From: Plantago ovata
Taxonomy: Eukaryota; Streptophyta; Magnoliopsida; Lamiales; Plantaginaceae
Length of the DNA: 64,000 nucleotides
NCBI GenBank assembly: GCA_028274465.1
Contig: CM051458.1
Location: forward strand, 52,131,253 to 52,195,252
Direction of reading: 5' to 3'
The translations under genes and the position numbers were made by a program. Below the pieces are notes generated by a model. The model was given only the letters and a program-made list of their open reading frames with translations. It made no database searches and was not told the DNA's origin. This document shows positions 45,099 to 56,618 of the stretch, in pieces; position 1 is the first letter of the stretch; each line of letters starts with the position of its first letter.

Positions 45099-47258
45099 AT
45101 GCCGCATACACGTTCTGCAGGAACACCGCTTGCTAATTCAATTGCTGAGATCGACAGAGTCTACCACCAAGGAAGGCGACTACTTGAAAGGCGCGCACTA
45201 GAGGAATAGAGGAAATCGATTTCTCTGAATCTCTACTTAGTCTCTTCAAGGAAATTGACGGAATGGCAGAAGCTAGACCACTGAAGGCATGGGTTCAACC
45301 CACCAAGGATCGTATGAGGGGACCGGCGATAGTTCTTTCGTCTGCAACCCGAGATCTGGAGATCAAGAACCACGCATTCCAACAACTTTCGAGGTTCTAT
45401 GGCTTATCAAGGGAAGATGTGATGGGGTACTTGCACGATATCGATGATTTCGTCAACCAACTCCCACGACCCGGAGCTGACATAACAACGGATGAGTTAA
45501 GGATGAAGGTTTTTGCTATGGGACTTGGCGACAGAGCCAAGTCATGGCTGAGTTCTCTTCCAGCAGGCTCGCTGGACACTTGGGAAAAGGTCTTTTCGGC
45601 TTTCATGGAGAAATACTTCCCTCACACCTTGACTACCGCGCTTAAGGCGCAAATCACTGGATTCAAGCAGGACTATGATGAGACCATCTACACTGCGTTC
45701 GAGAGGTTCCAAGATCTCACGAACAAGTGCCCTCACCATGGTTTTGAACTTTCTGACCTAGTCCAACACTTCTACAATGGACTAACCTTCGAGAACCAAC
45801 AAGTGGTGGATTTCCAATGCCGAGGCAATATTTGGGAGGAAACCGCAGAAGCCGTCTGGGCAGTTTTCGAAAGGCTTGCTAAGGGTTCGCAGTTCAAGGA
45901 CCCAAGAGCAATGGTTAGGAGACGTGGACCTGAAGCTCCACCGACTCGAGAAGCCCCTATGTACAGGGGGAATGGGGATCAATTCGAGTGGTTTACCAAC
46001 GAATTGAAGCAAGTCCTCAAGAGCGCCACCGGAACAACTATGTCGAACGAAGTATGCCGAATATGCAAGAACTATGGGCATGGGGCTCATATGTGTAGAT
46101 CAGAGCTGGCATACGATGATGGCAACTGGGCTCGTGGAGGCGAAGAAGAAGCCCTTTGCTACGGAGTTTGGTACTCAAGAAGTTAGCTACGGACAAGACG
46201 GTAGGAATCCTCGAGGTGGATTTTGGAGAAGAGGATACCGTAACAATCAAGGATATGCACCGGCTAACCAAACTTATGGACCTAACCAAGACCGTAGTAG
46301 GCTAAACTATGGTAATGACCACTGCGAAAACCCCGCTCCGAAAGAGCCACCGAAGTCGAAGTCGGCTCAACTGATGGAGAACTTGCAAAAGATGGTCGAT
46401 CATACACAAAGTTTTCTGAAATGGTATGAAGAAGATTCTGAGAAGACTAGGGCAAGGCTCGATAGATTGGAAGAGAGCACTAGGCTTGCCCATCAAAAGA
46501 TGCAAGAATTGATCGACCGAGGAGCAAGTAGGGAGCAAGGCAAACTGCCCAGCAACACCGAAAAGTCGTTGTCCATTAACCTAGTGGGTGATCTACCTGT
46601 TGAAATCACCATCAAGAAGGTTGCTAAGTGCGAAAGTTGCAAGAGGGAACTTCCCTCACAAGCCGAAGAAGAAGAAAAGGACCTTGGTACTAACAAGAGT
46701 GAAGAGGAGGAAGAGGATCCCGAGCCACTCCCTCAAAGTTTCGATGTTAAGGTCGGGATTGGGGAGCTTGAAGATGTCCGAGCCACACTAGACACAGGTT
46801 CCTACTCTAATGTGCTCCCTTTGAATGTTTTCGAGAAGAGTAACCTTGGAGAACTAACTGTGCATAAGGCTATTGTGCAACTGGCGGATGGATCCCTTGT
46901 GAAACCCGAAGGCGTTGTAAAGAATGTATTAGTCAAAATTGGTGAAGCCTCTGTCCACACCGATTTTGTAATTATGCCAGCATCAGCACCAGGAACGGGG
47001 GATGTCATACTCTTAGGACGAACATTCTTGACTAAGCTACGCTCCGTGATGGACATCTACCAAAGGACATGCACTATCGAAGTGGATGGCAAGCAACATG
47101 TGTTGCAAGCCATATCCGATCCACCTGATCCACCCGATACTTCTAACACTATTGATTACAGTGGTCTTAACACCTATGTTCACTCTTATTCACAGGATCA
47201 AAGCACGGGAAGGAGACTCATGAAGGGGAAGTCTAGTACCCTCAGAAGGAAAAGATAG
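45099..47258 (+). pseudogene. gag-protease region of element E, broken
   Basis: The start MPHTRSAGTPLANSIAEIDR corresponds to MPRTRTGRP...DEIDR of element B and follows an acceptor-like CTGTTTCAG. Gag motifs follow (FYGLSREDVMGYL, CPHHGFELSDLVQHFYNGL), then a zinc knuckle CRICKNYGHGAHMC, a Gly/Arg/Asn-rich stretch, a coiled coil, and retropepsin with LDTGSYSNVLPL and DVILLGRTFL. The polyprotein ends SSTLRRKR. About three breaks. No polymerase follows. Confidence 0.88.
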
Positions 47259-47526
47259 GCGAAGACAGGAGTCGAGTCAGAGACTTAATACAATGGCGCT
47301 ATCCGGGAGGCAACCCGGGGGTTTTTATCGCTTTCTTTACCGCTTTATTGCATGCATTCTTACTTGAACAATTTGCTTTTCATATGTGAATTTGTTCGGT
47401 TCTGTGTCGTATGTGCTTATGTTGTGTTCGAGTGCGACTTTTCGAGTGATTTTTTGAGGAAAATGATTTTTCGGGGACTAAAAACGCATTTTTATTTCAA
47501 AAAAACGTTCGTCTCCCACCTAGGAG

Positions 47527-47618
47527 TGGGGGGCGAATCGCCCCACGTCTAGAGCGTGCGCGCGCGCTCCGGACGCGAGGGGCGGTCCGCCCCTGGTGTG
47601 GGGCGAACCGCCCCACAC
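47527..47618. repeat. GC-rich palindromic box cluster, pre-ORF2 (element E)
   Basis: Boxes include GGGGCG-AAT-CGCCCC, GGGGCG-GTC-CGCCCC and GGGGCG-AAC-CGCCCC, with a GAGCG/CGCTC repeat between them. The LTR boxes of this element use the same arm with centre AAC. Confidence 0.9.
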
Positions 47619-47846
47619 TTCCAGATTCTAAAAAACGGGGGTTTCTTCCCCAAACCCCCATTTTCCTCCATTTTCATCTTCCAAACTCCAAAATTTCCTC
47701 CATATTCAAAATAACTTCAAATCTTCATAACTTCTTCATCTCTCCATCATTTTGTGTGTTCTTTAGCTTCATTAGAAGCCCGTTACGTGCTCTATCTTTC
47801 TATCCGAACAAATTTCTTCCTATCTCATTCAATTTCCGGATTTGAG

Positions 47847-48385
47847 GTATTATCACATGAACCCTAATTTTTACAATTTGGGGATTTTTTGATTTATGCT
47901 TCAATTAGGCTTGTATGATGTATGGGTTGATGATTTATGTGATTAGATTCGTATTTCATTGTCAATTACATGTTCAATTAAGCTTGGTTTGATGATTTGA
48001 GATTTTTGCTAATTGGATGATATATGTCTTGTTAGAGAAATATCTCTCTTACTTTCATTCCATGTTTAAACATGTGTTTATTGATATGAAATTGATGGAT
48101 GTATTGGTAGAATGCATGATTGATGAGATTGAGGATTTATGCTAGATTTTGATTTTTATGATATGGATTGAACCTTGTGATTCAAGGCAATTGTTGTTAG
48201 CAAGAGCATAATGTGATATGTTATTGTAGTAGTTACATTGATATGTTGCGTAATGAATTAGCTAGACTAGGCTTTGGGATTTTGAGGAGTTGGTTTTTTG
48301 AGAATTTTACTCGTTTGTTCACTCGTATATTTACATATGCATAGGTCTGTTTTGCATCGTACAAGATACTAATTGCTGTTTGTAG
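47847..48385 (+). other. Putative intron in the ORF2 leader (element E)
   Basis: Donor GATTTGAG|GTATTATC and acceptor TGCTGTTTGTAG, six bases before the ORF2 ATG. CATGAACCCTAAT follows the donor. Length 539 bases, T-rich. The stretch between the boxes and the donor would be the first leader exon. Confidence 0.58.
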
Positions 48386-48391
48386 GAAATC

Positions 48392-49681
48392 ATGACACCG
48401 AGGACAAGGAGATCCGACTCTAGAAAAAAGGGGAAGGGAGTGGCATCAAGCTCCCAACCACCTCACGATTTGTACGAGTTGTCTGCCGCTGCGATAGAGG
48501 TGCGACAACGGCTAGAGGCGGAGATGGCCGACGGAGGAAGGTCGATCATCCCAGATAGGAGGATTGACATTCCTGAGTCCGCGGCAGATAGAGCGGGATA
48601 TAGGACGCTGTCACGTTTGGGGTCACAAAGGAATTGGGCATGGTACAGTTCCAGCAGGTTCAAAGGGTACGACGAGAGCCTCCTCCGAGATTTCTACACT
48701 GGATACACGGATCTCGACGAGAAGAATGGGGTGCTAGTCCGAGGCCTGATTATACCATGGAACCCAAAGTACATTTCTTCCTTCATCCATTTCGGGAACC
48801 TGGAATTTACATGGAGCGACCACGCCTACTTGTATTCGAGGACCGCTAGGGGGATAGGGAGACACATCACCGACGTGATCTGCAACAGGGAGTACTGATA
48901 TCCGGAAGTCGGGGCAGCACCTGGACGGATCAGTTATAGAGACCTTAGCATCGAAGCTAAGGTGATGATGAAATTTTGCATCTCCGACTTGATCCCGAGG
49001 AAGAATGACACATGGATTCAGCCCTACTACGCCGAGCTCCTCTACTGCCTCACAGACGGACATCAGATCGACATAGGGCACATTATGTATGAAGAGTACG
49101 AGCGCCACTGGGAAAAGAAGAGGAAGCCTTTCATCTTCCCAAGCTTTATCACAGCCTACTGCATATATCATGGGGTCGAAGATATTGAGGAGGGGGATTA
49201 CGAGGTCGCTGCCCTTTCACCCTCGACCATTGAGGTACAACTCAACAGGTATCAGTTGAGGAACCCCACAGCAGCCGCTGCTGATGTAGGATCACCATTC
49301 CAGCCAAATGATTCCGATCATGAGGATGCTATGGAGGCAGATGTTGGCGAAGCCCCTATCCCAGATATTCCGTTTGTCCATCGAGCACAGCATGCACCAA
49401 CTGGAGCACCACAGGGGTCTGGATGATTTGACTTCTCTGAATTCCGTACCTACCTCGACGGCCGTTTCGACAGAATTGATGCCAACAACGCGGCCATGCG
49501 ACAAGACATCGACAGGCACATTGTCCAGCACAACCGCGACTGGGAGATATTCGAGGAGCATCGCCGAGAGGATAGGCAACACATGTGGGAGCAGCAACAG
49601 CAGGAAGCTCTACGACAGTCCAATGAGCTCATGAATGACATGTGGAGTGACTTTTATGGGGACTACCATCCCGATGATTAG
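48392..49681 (+). pseudogene. ORF2 of element E, about two breaks
   Basis: Most complete family I ORF2. In order: a basic Ser/Lys-rich start (TRRSDSRKKGKGVASSS), RSIIPDRRIDIP, DFYTGYTDLDEKNGVLVRGL, SDHAYLYSRTARGIGRHITD, and the 'plant transposon protein'-like block MKFCISDLIPRKNDTW...HIMYEEYERHWEKK...FPSFITAYCIYHGVEDI. A Gln/Arg/His-rich coiled-coil end follows (RRDWEIFEEHRRED-like) with the terminal WSDFYGDYHPDD. The ending resembles that of element G. Function unknown; it has its own leader. Confidence 0.72.
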
Positions 49682-51219
49682 TCCTTCCATATGTCCACTC
49701 TCAGCCGACCGAGGCCAAACCCTTCGGTAACATCTAGTATCACTTCTTATTACTCATTCTCTTTTGCTAGGGGGCTAGCTTAAGAATTATAAGGGGGATG
49801 GGATGTGAACCATGATGTTAAGTATTGTTTGGCTTTGTGTCGATTAGTATCTCGTTCTTTGTTTGCATTTGCATTTGCACGTTTATTGCTTTCTTAGATT
49901 TTTTAGGTTGCATTTCACTACATTCATCCTAGGATAGTCTTGCATGTTTTATATGGAGTTTATTGCCGAATTTTTTGAACTTTTTATTGGGTAGATCAAC
50001 TAGCTATGCCATTAATCGTATGGTTCATCTCTATGAATTTGTTTGAGGTTTTTCTCGCTTGGCTTGTCACATTTATGTATTGCACTTAGTTAAGCATGGT
50101 AGTCTCGACATCACTTAGTGGTGTTTTCTCTACTGCGGTTCACGAAGGCCTTTATAATAGGATGATGCATGTTAGGGTCTTATGGTTGTTTCCCGAGTAA
50201 TTATGTACCTAAGAGGCAACAAGTCTTCACCATGCTTTGAGATTGCTAAATGCCTAGGAAGGAGGTAGTGCGAGGTTCTGTGATCCTTTGTTTATAACCT
50301 ATTCTTTCGAATAGGTTTGGGGAGGGGGTTACACCATCATTAGACTTGTTTCTGTTTTTCATTTTCGTATCGTGAGTTTATTTTTCCTTTTTCGTGAATT
50401 TTGTCCTTTCGAATAGGTTTGGGGAATCATGTGAGTCATTTTGTTTCTCCCTTTGTTATGCTACTGCTGGCTAGAAAAAATCGAAAAAAAAAAAAGAAAG
50501 AAAAAATTCCAGGAAAAAAAGAGAAAAAGAAAAAAAGAAAAAAAGAAATCTGGAAAGAAAAAAAAAAGAAAAAGAGAAGACCCCAAAAAAGCAAAGAAGG
50601 GTCCAAAAAAGAAAGCCAAAAGCAGTTTAGCAAAGTTTTGAGTCTTTTTCATTTTTGTAATGTTCGTAATCGTGTTTTTCTATTTTTTATCTTTTTTGTC
50701 TTGAGTGTCATCTGTTCTAGACCACCCTCGTCCTGCCATTCAGGAAGTGGTGAATAGTTTAAGACTTTACTTGAGAGATGGGTAGAATAGGGGAGTGTTA
50801 TCTTTTATAGGGAACCCTCCTTCGTTTGATGAGAGCCAGTACTGGTTCGACCTCTTTTGAGGAAAAGTCTTAACATGGTGGAACAGCAGTAAGCCCTCAG
50901 TTTCATAGGCACGGGGCAACCATTCGTATCTTAGCATGCTTCATTACGTCGTCACTGACTAGGTCCAGGTAGAGAATGTTACGAGAGACTATCTTGTCTT
51001 GACATAAGTACTTATGTGGATGTGTATAAGTCAATCGAGGTATTCTTCAACCTATATTCATGCTTTGATTTATATGGTTTTTGTTCATATGTTATTTGGT
51101 AGATTCGGTAGATTAGTTCATTTTATTTGGCATGAAACTCCATTTTGTGTCTTGCTTGTTTTTGTATTAGAGTCTAGCTTAGTTGCTTGAGGACAAGCAA
51201 AGGTTCGGTTTGGGGAGTT
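49682..51219 (+). other. 3' non-coding module of element E
   Basis: No gene. In order it has a purine tract AAGGGGGATGGGATG near 49793-49807, a perfect CCTATTC-TTTC-GAATAGG hairpin with a TTTGGGGAGG tail at 50296-50327, a degenerate second hairpin at 50402-50425, an A/G run at 50476-50610, the stem-loop TTGCTTG-AGGA-CAAGCAA at 51183-51200, and the polypurine tract at 51201-51219. Confidence 0.85.
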
Positions 51220-52543
51220 TGATGAATGTGTATTTTACACTTTCATTCGAGTCTTTTTCACCTATTTTAACTATCCTCTATGTTAATTTAGCTATATTTT
51301 AATACATTTTATTAGAATAGTGTCACATTTCCCTTTAGATTTATTTTACAGGTTTTGGTTGAAATTCGAAGATTTCTGGGCAATTATATTGAAGTTGACA
51401 AGGAATTGGTGTTCCAGAAGCCTATTTGGAGTATCTGAAGGTTTCCGGATAGGATTTGGAGTCTAGGGGTCGAATCTGGAGGTTAGAAGGCCACTAGAAG
51501 TCAGAAACCGAGTCCGAAAAGGTGAAGAAATCCAAAACCGCGTCGAAAACGCGGAATTCCGCGAAAAAACCGGGGGGCGAACCGCCGCATGGCTGGGGCG
51601 AACCGCCCCGTGATATTTCGGGACCTATATATAGTGCTCAGTTTTTCTCCGAAAATCATATATTTCCAGACCTACTTTCTCACCTCTCTCTATAGTTTTG
51701 GGTAGGAACTTCCCGGGGCCTGTCCTGGGAGTTCTGTAGCTTAGGGGATACTTTTGCATAGCGGATTGGAGCTCGTAAGATCGCAATTCTTCGGAGATTG
51801 ACAAGCTTCGGTAACTTGTATCTTACAGTTTAATCTACTTATTTTATTTATCTTTCAATATGTTTTCTTCTATGATTTCTGTTGATTGCATGCCTATTAT
51901 GAGTAGCTAAACTTATCGTTGGTGGTAGTATGTGAATTCTTAGCGAAGGGAAGATAATCATGCTAATGGCTATATCGCGCATTATACTCCGTGTCATTGC
52001 TTTATTTCGTTGATCAGTTGTAACCAAAATTCTCGTATGTTGTATTAATTATTATGCACAATTGGACACTTGTCGACCATCAGACCAATTATCTTCGTAG
52101 TGTTGAGCAATTACGAAACACATTAGGACAATCATCAGACCAATTATCTTCGTAGTGTTGAGTAATTGCGAAACACATTAGGACATTAGTTGTTGACTTG
52201 TCAGACCTATTATCTTCGTAGTGCTTAATATTTGCAATAGGACACTAGATTGATTCAAAGATCTCTATGCAAGACCGAGGAATTTATGCATGATTATCGA
52301 CCCGTTATGTTAAGAAGGACCATACTATCACCAATCTCCATTATCTGCTAGAAACCCCATTTTGCTATCTGTCTGCTGTTTTATATTCTCTTGTTAAATA
52401 GATAAAGCTAGTTATAGTCATGAGAGAACGACACTCGAGTCATTCTACTGCTACACTACGGTTTTCGTTGTAGTTGTGGATTGCCTTTGGCTTATTACAA
52501 ATATATTTGACTGAACCGGGACCTGACAAATCTCCGTTCATCA
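51220..52543 (+). repeat. 3' LTR of element E
   Basis: 1324 bp with TGATGA and TCATCA ends. Boxes lie at 51572-51612 with a TATA box at 51626-51633. The triplicated unit is at about 52079-52246. Confidence 0.93.
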
Positions 52544-53671
52544 GATTCTGGTGCAGAAGTTTCAGCAACCTTCTGACTTGTATCTTGAGAAGTCTGTAAA
52601 GAAATCATTATATTAGCAAAAGAATGAGTTTCAGATAGTGAAGTTTTGCTTATGGTTGAGTTAACTACCTGCTGAAGAAGGGCAGGTGGTGACTCAGTCC
52701 TTTTAGCAACGACAACTTCTTCAATATCTGGGACTTGTTCTTCAGCACACTTCTTCTCTTGCTCTAATTGAGAAGGTTGTGCAGATTCAACAATCTCCCT
52801 TGTCTCTGTAATGACAAGTTGAGCAGAGACATCTTGATCTTTTATTTCACTGCTGGTCATGAAAACATCTACTGATTTGTTGGAGTTGTCATCAATCTCC
52901 AATTCCATTTGCTGGATTAGTTCTGTCAGCACCAGCTGAACTTTGTCAATGGATGTTTTCGGTGAACTAGGTCGAGTATTCTCAACATCACGAGATGTGT
53001 CGTCGAATAGTGTCTCTTGTGGTGTAACAGAAACCTCTGGGACTTGAACCATTGCATTCTCAGCAACTGGTTCTTCAGCAAATGCGGTTTCAGCAACTTG
53101 GTGAGTTGCTTGTTCAGCAACCATCTTTTCAGCAGCATCAGCAAGTGTCGCGTTTCTCAGATCAGCAGCAATATCACTTGCTGGTTCCAGAGTGTGATCA
53201 TGTAGATTATCTACAATGTAGATATCTGGCATTGGGGCAGGAATTTTGTTTCCACTGTCTTGTGGTCTTATCTCAGCAGATATACCAACATTTAGTTGAT
53301 TGTTGAAGGCTTCTGCAAACACTTCAACCTTGTTGTAGGCTTCGATAAGCACGTCATCAACATCTACTGGAGTATCTTGTGTTTCAGCAACTCCTGGAGC
53401 ATCATCCGAAAGATCATGGACAATTGGAACTGACTTGCGAGCCAGTGTTTTCTTTCTTGGGTTCTTTGTCCGTTTCTTCTTAGTGATGGGGTCAGCTGAT
53501 GACGCTGCAGTTTGAGTGTCATCATCAGCTTTCCTCTTTTTCTTCTTAGATTTTTCAAGTTTCTCTCCAGCAGCAGCATCTGTAGTAGTTGCATTTTCAG
53601 CAACGGCTGTTGTACATTTATCTTGTTGATCACCATCTACAGCAGTTTCATCAACAACTTTTTCAGCTGTT
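52544..53671 (-). pseudogene. X2 accessory reading frame, upstream block
   Basis: An open stretch of about 375 residues on the minus strand, cut at its right by element G and at its left by element E. It is rich in Ala, Glu, Val and Thr (for example QATHQVAETAFAEEPVAENA), with strong basic clusters near its right-hand end (KSKKKKRKADDD, KKKRTKNPRKK). No known domain is recognised. It is probably part of the same accessory frame as 40963-43736. Confidence 0.5.
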
Positions 53672-55100
53672 TGATGAATGTGCATTTTACACTTCCATTT
53701 GAGTCTTTTTCACCTATTTTAGCTATCCTCTATGTTTATTTAGCTATATTTTAGTGCATTTTATTAGAATAGTGTCACGTTTCCCTTTAGTTTTTATTTT
53801 ACAGGTTTTGGTTGAAAAACGAGCTTTTCCGGGCAATTATATTGAAGTAGACAAGGAATTGGTGTTCCAGAAGCCTAATTGGAGTATCTGAAGGTTTCCG
53901 GATAGGATTTGAAGTCTAGGGTCCAATCTGGAGGTTAGAAGGCCACTAGAAGTCAGAAACCGAGTCCGAAAAGGGGAAGAAATCCAAAAACGCGTCGAAA
54001 ACGCGTATCTGGCCGAGTTTTACTCCCGGAAAAATCGCCCCACACCAGGCGAATCGCTCGGTGTGTGGGGCCCTTCGCCCCACACAATTCGTAGCCTATA
54101 TATAGTTGCTCAGTTTTTCTCCGTTTTTCATACTTTTCTAGACCTTTTCTCTCACCTTTATCTGTAGTTTTAGGTAGGAACTTCCCAGAGCCTGTTCTGG
54201 GGGTTCATAGCTTAGGAGATACTTTTTCTTAGCAGTTTGGAGCTTGTAAGATCGCGATTCTTTGGAGATTGACAACCTTCAGTAACATTGTATCTTACAG
54301 TTTATTCTACTTATTCTTATTTATCTTTCAACATGTTTTCTTCTATGATTTCTGTTGATTGCATGCCTATTATGAGTAATAGGCATGCAATCAACAGAAA
54401 TCATAGAAGATAACATGTTGAAAGATAAATAAGAATAAGTAGAATAAACTGTAAGATACAATGTTACCGAAGGTTGTCAATCTCCGAAGAATTGCGATCC
54501 TACAAGCTCCAAACTGCTATGAAAAACTGTCCCCTAAGCTATGAACCCCCAGAACAGGCTCTGGGAAGTCCCTACCTAAAACTACAGAGAAAGGTGAGAA
54601 AGTAGGTCTGGAAAAGTATGAATTTCGGAGAAAATCTAAGCAACTATATATAGGCCCTGAAATACTGTGGGGCGGTTCGCCCCACACACCGGGCGGTTCG
54701 CCCGGTGTGGGGCGAGTCGCCCGACGTCCCGGGCGGTTCGCCCGGGAGTGTTTTTCGCGGAATTCCGCATTTTCGACGCGTTTTTGGATTTTTTCCCCTT
54801 TTCGGACTCGGTTTCTGTCTTCTAGTGGCCTTCTAACCTCTAGATTCGACCCCTAGACTCCAAATCCTATCCGGAAACCTTCAGATACTCCAAATAGGCT
54901 TCTGGAACACCAATTCCTTGTCAACATCAATATAATTGCCTGAAAATCCTCGATTTTCAACAAAAACCTGTAAAATAAAATTTAAAGGGAAACGTGACAC
55001 TATTCTAATCAAATGTACTAAAATATAGCTAAATTAACATAGAGGATAGCTAAAATAGGTGAAAAAGACTCAAATGAAAGTGTAAAATACACATTCATCA
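53672..55100. repeat. Fold-back of two half LTRs (G and F)
   Basis: The first half of a plus-strand LTR (53672-54370) is followed after an 8-base spacer by the corresponding half in minus orientation (54379-55100). The inner 42 bases of each arm match except at one position, and the arms are recognisably complementary throughout. The plus arm has a TATA box near 54096-54104, the minus arm near 54643-54653, and each has a box cluster. Confidence 0.9.
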
Positions 55101-56618
55101 AACACCCCAAACCGAACCTTTGCTTGTCCTCAAGCAACTAAGCTAGACTCTAATACAAAAAACAATGCAAGACACAAAATGGAGTCTCATGCCAAATAAA
55201 ATGAACTAATCTACTGAATCTACCAAAAAACATATGAACAAAAACCATATAAGTCAAAGCATGAATATAGGTTGAAGAAAACCTCGATTGACTTATACAC
55301 ATCCACATAAGCACTTATGTCAAGACAAGATAGTCTCTCGTAACATTCTCTACCTGGACCTAGTCAGTGACGACGTAATGAAGCATGCTAAGATACGAAT
55401 GGTTGTCGGCCTATGAAACTGAGGACTTACTGCTGTTCCACCATGTTAAGACTTTTCCTCAAAAGAGGTCGAACCAGTACTGGCTCTCATCAAACGAAGG
55501 AGGGTTCCCTATAAAAGATAACACTCCCGTATTCTACCCATCTCAAGTAAAGTCTTAAGCTATTCACCACTTCCTGAATGGCAGGACGAGGGTGGTCTAG
55601 AACAGATGACACTCAAGACAAAAAGATAAAAAATAGAAAATTACAACACGATTACGAACATTACAAGAATTGGAAAATGAGACACAACACTTTGCTAAAC
55701 TGCTATTTGGCTTTTCTTTTTTGGACCCTTCTTTGCTTTTTGGGGTGTTCTTTTTTTTTTTTTTTTTTTTTTTTAGCCAGCAGTAGCATAACAAAAAGAG
55801 AAACAAAAATGACTCACACGACTTCCCCAAACCTATTCAAAAGAATAGGTTGGAGTACAAAATTTACGGAAAAGGAAAAATAAACTCATGATACGAAAAT
55901 TGAAAACGAAAACAAATCTATGATGGTGTAACCCCCTCCCCAAACCTATTCGGAAGAATAGGTTATAAACAAAGGATCACACAACCTCACACTACCTCCT
56001 TCCTAGGCATTTAGCAATCTCAAAGCATGGGGAAGACTTGTTGCCTCTTAGGTACATAATTACTCGGGAAAACAACCATAAGACCCTAACATGCATCATC
56101 CTATTATAAAGGCCTTCGTGAACCGCAGTAGAAAAAACACCACTAAGTGATGTCGAGACTATCAAGCTTAACTAAGTGCAATACATAAATGTGACAAGCC
56201 AAGCGAGAAAAACCTCAAACAAATTCATAGAGATGAAGCATACGATTAATGGCATAGTTAGTTGATCTACCCAATAAAAAACTTCAAAAAATTCGGGAAT
56301 AAACTCCATATAAAACATGCAAGACTATCCTAAGAAAGCAGTAAACGTGAAAATGCAAATAATTTCACGAGTTTATCATAAGCAAGATAAGTATAGAGAT
56401 AACCAGCGATAACCTCCTCCCCAAACCTGAACGTCGTCGCTCGTCCCGAACGTCGAAAGTGGATCCAAGGTGAGACTTAATGCTTGTATAAGTGACCTAT
56501 AATACTCAATCAAACTCGTGAGATAAAATCTAAAGCGATAAAGAAAGCGATAAAATCTTCGGGTTGCCTCCCGGATAGCGCCATTGTTTAAAGACTTTGA
56601 CTCGACTCCTGTCCGCGC
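55101..56618 (-). other. 3' non-coding module of element F
   Basis: No gene. From the LTR inward: polypurine tract (55101-55119), stem-loop TTGCTTG-AGGA-CAAGCAA (about 55120-55137), a purine run seen as T at 55750-55786, and hairpins with CCTATTC arms at 55829-55851 and 55942-55964. From about 56350 to 56530 the sequence differs from other copies and leads straight to the end of gag-protease. Confidence 0.78.

Larger units (their letters stand above)
43802..52543 (+). mobile_element. Element E: pol-less Athila-like LTR element, family I
   Basis: Plus-strand element with a partial 5' LTR, primer site, gag-protease, box cluster, leader intron, ORF2, the 3' module and a full 3' LTR. It lies inside X2, apparently in or beside an intron of the X2 frame. 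By eye the shared LTR parts differ at about 18 of 1120 sites (near 1.6%), or roughly 0.6 million years. About three breaks lie in the coding parts. It is the clearest full layout of family I in the window. Confidence 0.9.
39136..53671 (-). mobile_element. Element X2: LTR element inserted in X1, split by element E
   Basis: The 3' LTR (39136-40701) is followed, reading against its transcription, by a polypurine tract near 40702-40716 and a long reading frame in two separate blocks (40963-43736 and 52544-53671) either side of element E. The 5' side lies right of element G, outside the window. It is inserted in the reading frame of X1 after GTCAT (39131-39135). No polymerase is visible in the part present. 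Confidence 0.75.

Noticed and set aside
50401-50757. Lysine-rich protein frames in the purine runs (also at 10256-10571 and 26856-27299)
   Set aside because: They are translations of A/G-rich or T/C-rich low-complexity sequence in the 3' modules. The frames are not conserved between copies.
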